A DNA stretch of 64,000 nt from contig NW_001799624.1 of assembly GCF_000165425.1 (NCBI RefSeq), positions 124,001-188,000 of the forward strand. Reading direction: 5' to 3'. The DNA comes from Paramecium tetraurelia. Lineage: Eukaryota > Ciliophora > Oligohymenophorea > Peniculida > Parameciidae. Both the position numbers and the translations under genes were made by a program. Below, one piece after another: positions 48,283-61,147 of this stretch; the stretch's first letter is position 1; each line of letters starts with the position of its first letter. A model generated the notes under the pieces. That model was not told the origin of the DNA, made no database searches, and was given only the letters and a program-made list of their open reading frames with translations.

Positions 48283-50078
48283 TATTTTAATATTTAATCT
48301 AAGAAGGAATTATTCCCCGTTTATATAGTGCTTATTCTGTAGTTAACATTGTATTTGAAGACTAAATTCCGCATAATTGATTTTATATGAAGATGATTTC
48401 CACATATCTCTAAGCTAGACATGTAATTCTGCTTTCATATCCCTCAAAATTACAAAAAGCCCAAGAAAATTTAAAGTTGCCACTTTCTACTTATTTCTTA
48501 TTCTAAAACATCCCCTTTCTGCTTGATATTGTGAGGATCTTCAATTTTTGATAAACCTACTAAGTACATGCATTATGTGAAACATTTGCAAACAAAGATC
48601 ATGATAAGTAGATCATGTGAATGTTTTGAGATCTTGTTTTTGCAATTAAGCTCTTAGAAGAAGTTTTCAAAATTTGATGAAAATCTATATTGTATATGTA
48701 AAACACAATATTAACAAGGAGGTGGATGCCCCTGCTATTTAGTTATATAATTAGCTATTAATAGATAAAAGAACAAAAATTAAATAGGAAATTTTTACTC
48801 TAAAATTCAAGGGAGAGTAATCTGCAAATTAACTATGTTGTGGAATTGACTCACTTACCCTTAATTGATGGTCTAATACAATAGGATGTCTGTACTTAGG
48901 CAATTTTCATAATTATAGAGATTAATCAATAATAAATTCCATAATATTAATATGTTAGATCTAAATGAGTCCAAATCTATGGATGCTTATTATTAAATCG
49001 ACTTTAATAGGGTATTTAACAAATGAAAAATTTTCTTAGTATCAACATATCCTAATTACAAAAGTTTAGATGTTGAAATTTACAAGAATTTTAAAATTAA
49101 GCTATTAAGACTAATTAATTTATGATTATAGAAATTATAAATATAATGAATATAGAATCAAAATTGCGGAATTAATAGTTGACTATAGAATAGAGATAAT
49201 TAGGTGGAAAAAGTGAAACCTTCAAAAATAAGCATCAATATTAAACTTTTTTACCAATTTTGATTTTTTACTTCTAATTTATAATAATAATTAACTTACT
49301 TTTTGTTATTCTTTGATTTAATTCATTTACATTTAACTAATAAAGATGAGATTTCACAGTGATTTATATTCATTCGTTTGGATTCCACTTATGATAAATT
49401 TGATATACAATTTAAGTGATATATCAAAGCATCTCGATTGATTCATTATCATTATAACAATCCTATCATCTATTTGATGATCAGTAAATAAATATTAAAA
49501 CATCACTGAGGAACAATAAATAGGTTAAATTCACCTATTTTTAAGGAGAATTAGTAAAGTCAATGTGGTTTCAAAATCTTAAATTGAAATCGCCATTATT
49601 CCCCATGGATGATTACAAACAACAAGGAGTATAATTGAGTAACAGTTGATAACACAATTAGAATGCAGAAGTTAAAAAAACAATCAAAATCAAATAAACT
49701 AAAGAGTTTACCTGAATCATGATTGTGACTAATTATTTAAAATAATAGTTTAATTGACTTTTAATCTGATTTAATTGGTTTTTATGATGACTAACAAAAC
49801 TAAATTTTCAGTACTTAATAGTTTTATTTTTAATTCCTACAGATTGTTAAATATTGTTTTTATTTATTTATATATTCTGATATTCGATCGATTAACTTTT
49901 TAATATAAAAGAAATAATAATTTATTGAAGTTTTTTATTAGCTGTGAAATAGATAGATTTAGTTTGCAATCTCAATTAAGACTTTAAGACTAATAATGTT
50001 GTTTATGCTCCATATTTTTTTTGAAAATAATAATAAAGTGAAATATTTTTAATTTATTTATCATCAAACATAAATTTC
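48283..50078. other. AT-rich gene-free stretch, 1.8 kb
   Basis: Divergent spacer between the cystatin and WD40 genes. I see no gene, RNA gene or clear repeat; only short frames. Confidence 0.5.
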
Positions 50079-51974
50079 ATGGATCATATTTTGCAGATAA
50101 TAAAACAAAATCTAAAAGAGATTTGGATGCCAAGGAAATAAAAAGAAGCTGAAACTGTAGTCTATAATTTAGTAAACCTAAAATAAGAACTCTAAAATTT
50201 GAGAACTTAATTTATGGAGAAACTACACTAAAGCTTGTTAATAATCGATGAAATTCTCTAATATTTACAGATTTAACTAATTTCTCTAAAAATGAGTATT
50301 GACTAGAACTAAAATTTGGAAATTAGGAATCCCAAACAATTAAAAGAATTAATAATAAGTCAAGAGACCCAATATAATACAAATATAGGCAATAAATTCA
50401 CAGATTTGTTAACAATATGGAATGACAACTTTTTGAAAAACTTTGGAAACAGAATGAAGAAAATTGCTTAGAGAACTTCTGATTGTGATTTAGAACCATG
50501 TTTCAATTCATCAAACAGACCAGGGAATGGAAATATTAAGATTTGCTAGGAGCATTACTAATAGATCAATTATGTGAGGACATCAAATATTGCAAATTCT
50601 TAAAATTGGTTGGCTTGTGAGAGATGCATACAACCAGATCAAAATTACATACAATTAGAAGAGCTTGAAAAAGCATGGGGAGAGCATGCTAGATTAACGT
50701 TAGGGAAATTTAATAATCATTAAAATAATTTGAGTCTTTATTGGAAAAAAATATTATAAATAAGTGAGGAGTTCAATAAATTTGTATCATAATAAATTAA
50801 TTTGAAAAATGACGCTCATTCACAATAGATGTGCTTAATGCAAAAGAATTGGTCAAGTCTATCTTAAGTAGAATTAAATGATATTGCTTGCGATTATAAT
50901 AAACAGCCAAATAACTTAATTTATGAAAAGATTGAGCAAGAATCAATAAAAAAGGAAGATCAAATTCAATAAGTGATAAGTTAATACCAAAAATTCTTAG
51001 AGAAATTAGGGATTCTAATTAATTAAACAAATCCTAAATTTGAATTACAAAATAGCATCAAATAAAACAAATGCATTTCTTTTGCGTTTTCCTTGGATTC
51101 TTCAGTTATGGTTGTTGGATAATATTGTATGATTAAAGTATTTTAGTTTAGAGAGGGAGATTTAACAGAATAGTAAGAATTGACTGAACACCAAGGACAT
51201 GTGAGATGCCTTTATTTTATGAAAAAGACTTTGCAATTTGTTTCTGGTAGTACTGACAACTTAATCATAATTTGGTCATGGAATGAGAAAAGAAAATGGT
51301 ATTGCGATCAAATATTAAATGGACATTCGGATTATGTCAGGGGAGGATTAATAATGAACAATAAGGAAGATTTAATTATCTCTGGTAGTGATGATAAGAC
51401 AATTAGATTTTGGGTTAAAAGGAACAATATATGGAGACTTAATTAAACATTAACTGATCATGTTTAGGAAATAAAGAGCATCAGTCTTAATGGTTCAGAA
51501 AATCAATTGGTTTCATGTTCAACAGGATATGAGATTATTGTTTTCAAACTCAACACAGAATAATAATGGATGAAAAAGTAATAAATTTAGGTTGATTAGG
51601 AAGGATATAGTTTATATTTCTTAAGCGACACCCTTTTTACATTCTTGTCTCATAAATCAGATCTCTTGTATATCTATGAGTTTGATGAACCATAACAGCA
51701 ATTTATTAAGACCAAATAAATAAAATTAATTTCTGGGGATAAAACAATTGATTACTTCCCTTAGTAGTATAATAAAGAGAAGTAAATATTGTTAGTTAAA
51801 ATTGGAAAAACTATTAATATAATTAAAACTATTGATCAATAATAATTCGTTCCTGTCTAATTTATAGAAAATAAAGATAATTATCTTTATGGTGCCATGA
51901 CTAATGATGCTGAATATTTAGTAACTTGGGAAAGTAACGATAATACGATAAAAGTCAGAAAGTGCCATCAATGA
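50079..51974 (+). CDS. WD40-repeat protein with N-terminal coiled coil
   Basis: One exon of 631 codons ending at TGA 51972. Residues 1-330 are helical and Gln/Asn-rich, with a Cys-containing segment (NWLACERCIQPDQ). From about residue 335 WD40 blades follow: CISFAFSLDSSVMVVGQ, TEHQGHVRCLYFM then FVSGSTDNLIIIWSW, LNGHSDYVRGGLIM then ISGSDDKTIRFWVK, and several weaker blades up to the C-terminus (LVTWESNDNTIKVRK). WD40 propellers are docking platforms. This layout occurs in many Paramecium paralogues of unknown role. Confidence 0.85.
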
Positions 51975-52824
51975 CTTCTCATTTATAATCTTATTAATGT
52001 GATATTAGGTAAAATAATATCCTTATAAATTTTATTAATTTAAATAATAATAATTTATTCGAAATTATTATGGTTAAGGCATTAGAATTTCCTATTTAAC
52101 CAAATATTATATTGCTTTTAATATAATTTGACATAATAGGGAAAAAGTATAAAAAATATCGGATTATATATAATTTTTCTATTTTTAATGATATCAACAA
52201 TTTTACTTGATAACATTCTTGCTCTATAGTATGTCTGATTTAGTTTACTAAAATATTATTTAAAATGATTTGCTAATTTCTGGAAATAGTTTCAAATCCA
52301 ATTATAATCGATTAAAAATAGATAAATAAAAGGATCAACTGCTTTAGTATTACTGCAATATGGAAACTCTTGAAATTAATGATGCATAATTTAATTTTTT
52401 TAATTACAAAATATCATTAAGATAATCAAAGAAAGCATTTTGTTGCCCTCATTCTATGATCTTCTTATGATTATTATTTCATAGAAATCATTTGAGATGT
52501 ATATAAATAATGGTCAATGAAATTTTTATTCTTTTACCAAAACGATTAAATACCTTGAATATTTATATCAAGATATTAAATCGAACTCATGTAAATGCGA
52601 TATCTTCAATGAAAAAAGAAGTTTCCTCAAATTTGAGGTTTCTAATCAAGAATTTCTGATCTAATTATGTTTGTGTGAAATAATATATTAAACTAATAAT
52701 AAAAAGTTCAAAATTGATGATATGTGGAATTGTGATATGAAGAATGTTGAATAAATTATTCAGTATGTATTCAGAAATTAACCTAAGCATTAAAAAGATA
52801 TTTTTACCCTTGCATATAATTAAA
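51975..52824 (+). pseudogene. Possible decayed gene fragment upstream of the large membrane protein
   Basis: From ATG 52231 a frame runs about 80 codons (QYYCNMETLEINDAQFNFF) and hits TGA. A second frame then continues from about 52455 with plausible coding character (TKTIKYLEYLYQDIK, KFKIDDMWNCDMKNVEQII) but contains a TGA near 52517 and runs into the next gene without its own stop. No short GT-AG intron I tried joins the pieces. Either a relic with a frameshift and a stop, or chance frames. No family recognised. Confidence 0.35.
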
Positions 52825-55800
52825 ATGATTAGAATTCACTTAATTCTTAGCACTCTCATTATACTTTCATAATAGTGCACTAATTTGTAAGACAATAAAC
52901 TTTTCATAACTTCAACCCCAGGGGAAACAATAACAATTCCTTTGTACTAGATATTCTATTCTAACGATTATGATTAGACTATATTTTAGCCTGTTGTTCC
53001 TCAGTTTACAATTCAAGCTCCTTTGTAGGAATAGGAGAAGATTCCTATTAATGGATTAAAAGGAGAGAAAATTTCGATCAAAATTTTAAAATCAACTAAA
53101 AGTAGTGAGCCATAACATTTAATGGCCATACTTCTCCTCAATGAAGGAACTTATTATTCTGAATATGACTTAAAATATTACTCTACATTCCCTAATTTAC
53201 AGGCTCTATTTCAAAGTACTGGGAGAGCAAATTCTATATGCTATGATATAGCTCTGTTGTCGACTCTGGTAATAACTGAATGCTCTGATGACGAAGGAGA
53301 TTACTTTAGCATTCTGAAAATTGATTAATCTCCCCACACTTATCTCCCAATTGAGAAGCCCAAAGACTCGTTTAGAAAATTAGATATGATTGACTAATAT
53401 CTATTGAGAGGTACTGTTGACAAGTTGGAACTGTATTAAGAATAAGGGGAGACACTAATATTCCTGAATAGCCTAGACTCGGCTGCTATGAAAACACTAT
53501 TAAAGTAGGTGTCATTTGACCTATAGATAAGAGATTTTTAAACTCATACAAATGGATAGATTAGTATACTGAATGCATCTGGAGAACTAATAGCTTTATA
53601 GTATAAGGATAATAAGTGGTAACTAATTCGTAAGATAGACACCTAGATTCCAGATGTCTATTCATATGATCTTGATGTCTACAAAAACTCATATGTAATT
53701 CTTTCAAAAACATAACTATTTCATAAAACAATCACCACCTAAGAATTTACTATTGCTATCGACTCCAAACAATCTGATAAGGTCTACTTATAAAAAAATT
53801 CGATTGTAGTGCTTTAGGAGAAGACTATAATCTTATATTCAGAATAATTATATAGATTCTAGTCTCAAATCTTAGGCGATTCTCAATATAAAATCAATTC
53901 GCATCCTAATTCTGATGGATTTTTGGTTGTTGATGAACAAAACTTTTACAGATACGTCATAAGTAATGATTATTCATTACAATTTTCATCGGGCTCATTA
54001 CCAATCGAGACTGAATATAAAATGACATAGCTTATTTAAAAGAACAGCTGCATTATTGATGTTTATTATATGGTTGTCGGCTTTGAATCTACATAGATAT
54101 ATTCAACTTAAGTACCTTAGGCATTGATAGCAGGCAGTGTATATTAAGACAATTTAGATGTCAAGTTGAGTTCCATTTATTAAGGCTCCAATCTAAAGTA
54201 TGAGTTTTCAGATAATGAAATTCTCAATCTAAAAGTAGAATAATTCTAGACCATTGAAGTATTTGGAGTTGGGGATGCATCGGATGTTATCTATAGAAAA
54301 GCATTGTCGAATTTAAATAATCCCTATATCTAAATTATTTAGCAACACAGCAATAAATAAATAAGTGGATTCACCTGTGAAATTTTATCTTTTCTGAGAT
54401 TAAATTGCTAATCAATTTTTAGTAAGAGATAATTCGAAACATTGCAAGATTCTGATAAATAGCTTTGGTGGTTTAATTATAACTCAATTTTCTTAGCAAT
54501 ATTGAAAGATTCTACAGTCACTATCTATTGTGTCTATTACAATTAAAATAGATTTGATGTGTTGACAACGATCAATTTCGACAGCAATCCCATATCGATT
54601 GCAACAGATGGTTTTTACTTATTCGTCTAATTATAGCAATCAGTTAAGATATATAAGGTATCTACTGAAAATAAAGCAACCTTATTCTCCACTTAAGATA
54701 TAGTGGGAAGGATATATGCATCTCCAGCCTAAGAAGACATTCTGTATATAGAGTAAGATAAATAATTGAATGTCTATTCCTTATAATATGAAAAGTTTAC
54801 TTTAATTTGGTTCACTGAAGTCAATGATAATTATGATCAAATGAATTTTATAATTTTTAAAAATTATTTTGCTAGAGTTATTAAAACCAAAGATGAGGAA
54901 AAATATAACATAAATGTGTTTAATTGTTAAAATATTAATAATATCTATTTGGAGAAAATAATAAAAATAAATGATTATTCTAATTTAGTGTTATCTTAGA
55001 TTCAGGTTAATTTTTAGAAAAACCTATTTTATATTCTTGGATAAAAAGCTGAATAATAAAAATTACTAATTTATAAAGTGAATGAGAACAGTTTAAATAC
55101 CATGTTCTTAAGCATAGATGTTGTTCCTGCTGCTTAATTCACAATTACACATAGTTATTGCTTTATTACGAATACGATTGCAAATAAGCAAGTTTAATAA
55201 AACTACTTTATCTCAGGAGATAACTTAGTATAATCGAAATTAAAGGAGAATTATCAATAGGTTGAGTACTCTAAAGAGATAACCTTGAAAGTCTCAATTA
55301 AGAATGATGCTCAAATAGTTGTTACCCAATAAATCCCAGCCCTAATAGTTAATAGAGGAGTATCAATATTTTAGACTAAAAGCTCATTGAATTTAACATA
55401 CAAAGCAGATGGTGCTAAAAACCATTGTATTGATTTGGATTAATCTTGGTATAGTGGCTAAGCATTTGACATCACTCAGACTGAAAGTTCATAAAAAATT
55501 AAATATGAAAAAACATTATCAAAGTAATCAGAAACTTTTGAATTTAGCCCATATATCTAAGAACTCAATTCAGATACAATAGTTTAATTGATGGAGTAGA
55601 AAATTGTCTTGATAAAGAAGTCCGATTTGAGCAAAGTTGAACTCACTTTGGATAAAACATATTTGGTCAACAAATTATTACTTATTCAAGATCAGCATAT
55701 ATATGTTGAAGTGTATAAAGAAGCCTTGATTTACTTAAAGGTCATAGAATGCAAAGATTCTAATTGTAAATACTTAGATGATGAATTATAATTCGAAAAT

Positions 55801-56841
55801 AATATTAATAAAGTATTCCTTCATTAAACCAACTACTTCATTTATTCAAATGCAATCATATCTGTATATGATACAAAAGGAGATCCTACTAAGTTGTCAG
55901 GATTTGAAAAATTCAATCAATTTATTTTATCAAAATAGCCATATTTAGTTGAATTTCAACATCTACGCGATGATATTTACACAGCTATTTCTGTGGATGT
56001 GAGAGGAAATGTGTACTTTAATAATATAGAGATCTCTAGAACCTCAAGTGATTAGTTGGAGATCCCTACCGATGTTCTTAATACACTTAAGAAAAATTAG
56101 TTGTATGTAACTAGCAATGCAGTTTGCGTTGGAATGGTCGTAAGAAAAAATGAAATAGTTATTGTATACAATAACATAGCGACATATTCATTTAAATATG
56201 AATTTGATTGTTATAGCTTTAAATTATGTGAACTCAAGTACTTTACATTGAGCGGTGTTTATCAACAGTATGGAGGATGGTTTATGTTCAACCTCTATCC
56301 TATCATATATTAAAATGAGAATATTTTGTCTATGGTTTATTGGGCGTATAACAGATTTGAATTACTCTTATTTGATCTTGAAAGTTCAAGCAGTAAATAA
56401 AACCCTAAGCTAGCCATTGCTCATTTGAACGGTCCTACTAGTGCGATACCAGGTCATTTCTATTAATTTTAATCATTTGTCTACTCTTTTAATGGGCAAT
56501 TACAACTATTGGCAACGACAGACTAAGAAATCAAATTATAACATTATACATTAAAAAGATCTTAATAAATTTGCACTTCTGCTTAATAAGCTAATGAAAT
56601 TATTAAATTAACCTTATAAAACTCTATCTATAATGAAAAATTAACTTTGAATGTCACCATTTCATAAGATAATCAAATTCCACCAGAACCTGAACCTACA
56701 AAAGATGATGATACAAAAGGTTTCCCCATTTGGGCCATCATATTAATTATCATTGGTGTATTACTAATTGGTTTAATAGTATTCAATTGTTGGAAGAATA
56801 AAAAGAATAAAGTAGATGATTAGAGAATATTGTTGGCATGA
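52825..56841 (+). CDS. Large type I membrane protein, beta-rich ectodomain (ciliate-specific)
   Basis: A single exon of 1338 codons. The start at 52825 gives a clear signal peptide (MIRIHLILSTLIILSQQC); later Mets, such as that at 53122, would lose it. The ectodomain is almost all beta strand with repeated short blade-like motifs (for example SISILNASGELIALQY, ISVYDTKGDPTKLS, IEVFGVGDASDVIYRK), suggesting irregular propeller folds. It ends with a Pro/Glu/Asp linker (PPEPEPTKDDD), one transmembrane helix (FPIWAIILIIIGVLLIGLIV) and a 20-residue basic tail. No adhesion or enzyme domain recognised. The same overall plan as the PPC-like protein at 8.6-13.9 kb, but not the same modules. Likely a cell-surface or endomembrane receptor of unknown role. 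Confidence 0.8.
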
Positions 56842-56878
56842 TAATTTATACATAATTTTTATAATAATAATAAATTAA

Positions 56879-58067
56879 TCATTAGTTAATATAAAATTCT
56901 ATAAATTGTTCGTGTTTTAGAACATAAGTTTATGGAGACTGATTCAAATTATTACCATCAATTTTAATTTATGTCCTTTCTATGGCAATTTCCATCTATT
57001 CAATGTTGATTTCGGTTTTGGGAGATTTCATTTCCTCCTTAATGAAATTGAATAAATCTAATAATTTTGCATTAGATGAAACTTCTAGATGATAAACTTG
57101 CGTATTGTTATTTATAATTATTTCAACCGTTATTTTTATTATTTTAGGAACTAATTTATTCAGAAAATCACCAAATTCCATGTAAGTAGCCGATATCGAT
57201 TTCTCAAAATTATCCAAAATTGTATCAAATTTACCAATTGTTGTTTTGAATGTGTCATCAAAAGGCAATTATCCGATTTTTGATAAAAACTCAGCGATAT
57301 TTTCATAGGTTTCTTTTGGAATCGGCTCAACTAATCGGTATAGATCATTAAATTGCTTTTAACAATCAAGAAAAAAATTTTGATGTGAGTTTATTGAGCT
57401 TTAAATTTAAGCCAGAATTTTATTTGTAATGCAATCCACCTTAAATCGTAATGAAAATATGAAATCTTTCATCTTTAACAACTTTGCAAATAGTCTATTT
57501 AAGCATTTATCTATACTTTTCTTATTCACAATATCCCTTCAATTTTTATTCGCATATTTAAAAGTTTTAAGCTGCATTCTGGCTGTCTTATGCACATAAT
57601 AATCTTTAATTTTTAGGAACATTTTATTCTAAATTGAATGCATTCACTATTTTTGCATTGTGTTGAGGGCATCTGACTTAGCATTATGTAAAAATATTAT
57701 TATCAATTAGACTTTTAAACAACTCTTTGATTTCTTTATTGGAAGGTTCAATTAATTTTTCAAATTTTCTTTATTATCTGGAACCTAAACAGAAAATATC
57801 AATTTTATTACTGAAAAATAATTCATCATAAGCGTCTAAGTTATTTCTCTCAACTAATTCTGAAGATAAAAATTCAGATTGCTCTCTTAAATTTTTTAAA
57901 TTTCCCAAGATTTTACTTTTATCTTCACTCCTCAATGCTATAATAGCATCTTCATTTTTTTAAATTCTTGCAAATAATTTCTCTTAAATATATCCAAGTT
58001 CCTCTTTATTCCTTTGATTCTTAATATGTAATTTTTGCACTATATCCTATATATAGAACACATCCAT
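56879..58067 (-). CDS. Hypothetical B-box-like/coiled-coil protein with a frameshift
   Basis: Intronless; 1189 bp, that is 396 codons plus one extra base. The N-terminus is coiled coil (MDVFYIQDIVQKLHIKNQRN). A Cys/His patch follows (CQVRCPQHNAKIV ... NQRLLCAQ), reminiscent of the B-box-like motif in many ciliate proteins. A long helical region and a C-terminal globular part (VEIIINNNTQVYHLEV, LLDLFNFIKEEMKSPKTEI) complete it. At the GGG at about 57535-57537 the frame moves by one: KLK in one frame continues as DIVNKKSIDKCLNRL in another. Dropping one base there restores a full protein. Could be a sequencing error or a recent lesion. Function unknown. Confidence 0.6.
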
Positions 58068-58231
58068 TCTATGTTCATCATGCCTAGAGTCCATATTGAA
58101 TGGATTAGAACAAAATTTATTAACACAAATTCGGGTTCGGACAGAATTGGTTATGGTAGGAGGCAACAGATCACTCTACATAGATATCTATCTGTATTTA
58201 TGTAAAATAAAAATTAATAATTTCTTGTCAT

Positions 58232-60301
58232 TCAATTCGTATATAAATTTCTCCCGTTTAGATTTTGAATAGGTCTAAAATTTTCCTTCTTTCCTATTAA
58301 ACGCTACATATTTTCTATTTAGGTCAGGGATATTGGCAATCTGCTCCTTCTAATGAGGTATTGGATATTTTCAACACAAGGAGGCACTGTCAGAGATCCG
58401 GTATAGTAGACAAATTCAGAAACATCTCTGACCAAATCAGCAAGTTTGATTTCCTTACTAATTTGAATTAATTCTCCTTTTTCAACAGCTCTGTAATTTA
58501 TACTCTTCGAAGACGGCAACCCAATTTATTCTAAAAATTCATTACTCTCATTAGGGTAAGTGTTATGTAAAAAGAGGACTAAGTAGAGAATGTCTCCATC
58601 AATTGATTTATGCATGATTTAGATTTCGCAATTCATTCTAAATTAGTTTTCCCCAATTGTATGTTCAGAAGGTGTGTGAAAGTTCAATTCAAGAGCCTAA
58701 AATATTTTCCCATTCCAACTCAAAGCTCCAAAACCTCCAGGATCACTAATCAATTTCAATTGATATCCGTCATTGCTCAAATAGAGTTCTTTTGGTACAA
58801 CATAATACGATAATATAGGTTCTTTAATTGGTTATTTGAGAAGATTTCTTAAATCGAGTATGATAGGAGATTATGACTTTCCTGTCTAGCATAATCTGGG
58901 CCAATTTTTGAATTGATCCATTTCTGAAATGATATCCCCTTCCTCTTCTTATTCTTCTAATTTTTATTATTCTTGCTTCTCCTTTATTTTGTTTTCATTA
59001 TATTCATTTATCTTGTCCTTACTCTTACTTGCTTGTCTTTCCTTAATTCTGGATTACAAGTCCAATTTACTTTTTCTATCGGAGTCTCCCCCCTCTTTTG
59101 AATTGTCTTGACCATTTAATTCTTGAGGTTCCTTAGTATCATCCATATTGTGTGGATCTGTCTCTTCAAAATCTTCAGGAATACTATTTTCTTGAACATC
59201 AATGGGTTATTCAATGTTGCTATTTTCTCTCTATTCTTATTGAGATTAAGAATCTATTGGTTACTACTCTATTTCTTTTACATCCTCCTAAACATCCTTT
59301 GCTTCTGGTTTCAACTTGATTATAAAGAAATCCTCTGTTCTTACAATCTTTCCTCCTGACTATCCTGAGGCAGTAAACACAAATCCATCTAATTCTAAAC
59401 CTTCACTTGCTCCATAAATATAAAAATTATCTTTCACAAGCTATTTGGAATTGTTACACATACCTTTTTGTCAACTTGATTCCTGGTCCTTTAAGTTTTC
59501 AGATCCTATTTGGTGTTCATTTCCCCATCTGTAATAATAAACAATGCTGGATCGAAATTCGCATAAATTGGTCGCTTCATCTCTTTCTATTCCCTAATGG
59601 AATATAAGAGGAGTTCTGGAAAGTCGATGGCTTGATTCGAAGACATATCATATATCTTAAACAACGTCAACCAAACCATCTAACCACAAGGAGGAAATGT
59701 ATCGCTTCCTTGGTAAACTAGAAATTTATCTAATTGATCAAATTATGAGACTTTATACCTGTGTCATCAAATAATACTCCCAAATCTATTGCTTCTGGAA
59801 CTACATAAAAATCTCCTGGCTGCAGTTCCTTGATTATGTTCTTACCAAATCCGAACTTTGCTAATAAAGCATTTTCAGTGTGATCTTTGTTTAGACGAAA
59901 GAAAACACTGAAACCTATTCTAAACTTTTATTATGATATTAAAAATATTTGCATTTCTATTGGATAAAAATAATCGTTTTCTGACAATGAGTGTTCTGAT
60001 GGAGATTTAAATTTTACTTGATAGGCATTAAATATTTTATTATTGTGCTTCACAAAACCGAATGCTCCCTAACACACCAATTCATATCCTGTGTGCTTTA
60101 TCTACAAGTCTCGAGCCTCCAAAAACTCAAATTCCAATGTTAGTTCTAGCTTTATTAATACACAAATCAACCAATATGTCCGAATGGTGGCTTTAACTAT
60201 ATTGGAGATTAGGCCAAGGTTTCATCCAAACACTATCCATACTCCTTTACCGGCGTATTGCCATAACTCACTCCAAAGAATATTAACACTAGAATATTCA
60301 T
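58232..60301 (-). CDS. Tandem carbonic-anhydrase-fold protein, zinc ligands mostly lost
   Basis: Predicted 663 aa; introns 60146-60171, 59730-59758 and 59441-59463. A signal peptide (MNILVLIFFGVSYG) leads a first alpha-carbonic-anhydrase domain: CLDETLAQSPIQL, YQVKFKSPSEHSL, YFYPIEMQIFL and VYQGSDTFPPCGQMVWLTL. A 120-residue Glu/Gln/Asp/Lys-rich linker follows. The second domain has CQTGKSQSPIILDL, ALELNFHTPSEHTI, NCEIQIMHKS and YYTGSLTVPPCVENIQYLI. In active enzymes zinc is held by the two His of Q-F-H-F-H and the His of E-L-H-L. Domain 1 has Lys, Lys, Gln; domain 2 has Asn, His, Gln. So both are probably catalytically dead, like vertebrate CA-related proteins. Presumably secreted; the partner is unknown. 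Confidence 0.85.
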
Positions 60302-60800
60302 TATATTATTATTATATTCTTTTAATATATATATATATAAAATTTCACTTTTTGCTTATTTTGTAACCTAAATGTAAACTGATTGGCTTTGAATATTTGA
60401 ATCGCTCTTTTCTCTTCATCCAATGAAATCACACTTAGAATTGTTGTAATTCAAAATTGGTAATTGGAATTTTCAAAAATGTCTAAAATTTAAAAACAAT
60501 ATATATTGAGTGTGTGAAATTTTTCAACGAACTATTTGTTAAATTTGTTTGGGATATTTATTATTAATAATCTTATTAATAATCATATTAATCATATTAT
60601 TATAAATACATACTTCTTTTATTTAGGAACAAAATAAATTTATGTTTAAACTCAATATAATAATTATTAATTCTAAAACTATTTCTAATTGATCCAAAAT
60701 ATATTTTTTCATATCATGCGTAATATGATTTATAATTGTATCACTAAAACCCTTATGGCCATTAGCTAAAAATTGTAATAAATTTAAATCTAAAATTTTA
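60302..60800. other. Intergenic, no gene seen
   Basis: 499 bp between divergent genes, AT-rich, with a (TA)n tract near 60325-60340. A reverse frame of 66 codons (60623-60823) is judged a chance frame overlapping the HTH gene start. Confidence 0.5.
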
Positions 60801-61147
60801 ATGAAAAAAGATTCTTCCACCAAAAGGCCTTATGAAAAAGTTTCAAAAATAAAGAGACAGAACCTTGTTAAGTTAGTGTTCCATCAGGGAATAAAAATAA
60901 AGCATGTATTATTTAATTCTAAATTTAGGCTGCTAAACACCTTAAAATTAACTATGCCGCTGCCAAAACTGTTATCAGTCAACATAGGTGCAATGTTATC
61001 CTACAGAATGTTTAATACAAGTCCAACTAGAGGTGTGGGTTCACAACAATCACAAATTCTAACAGATCATTCAGCTTAATATCAAAATTAGCTGGGGAAA
61101 TCATAAAGGCTACTGATCACACAATACAAGAGATAAAGAAGGTGTGA
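60801..61147 (+). CDS. Small helix-turn-helix protein, 107 aa
   Basis: Predicted 107 aa with a 23-nt intron, 60906-60928, falling inside the HTH. The join reads LVKLVFHQGIKIKHAAKHLK followed by INYAAAKTVISQHR, matching the ciliate HTH pattern (helix, turn, 'A-A-K-x-L-x-I-x-Y-x-x-A-K-T'). It has a basic N-terminus and a short C-terminal helix, ending at TGA 61145. The same HTH type as the gene at 20066, though the rest differs. Related motifs occur in transposase N-termini and in many ciliate paralogues, so an origin from a domesticated element is possible. If the intron is ignored, the frame gives a 92-aa product without the HTH. Confidence 0.65.

Noticed and set aside
52971-53121. Alternative start of the large membrane protein at about 52970 with a signal-like MIRLYFSLLFLSL
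   Set aside because: That frame is not the one that continues into the 1338-codon protein; the ATG at 52825 is in frame and gives a signal peptide without splicing.
60623-60823. Reverse 66-codon frame
   Set aside because: No features; overlaps the start of the HTH gene, which is supported by an intron within its domain.
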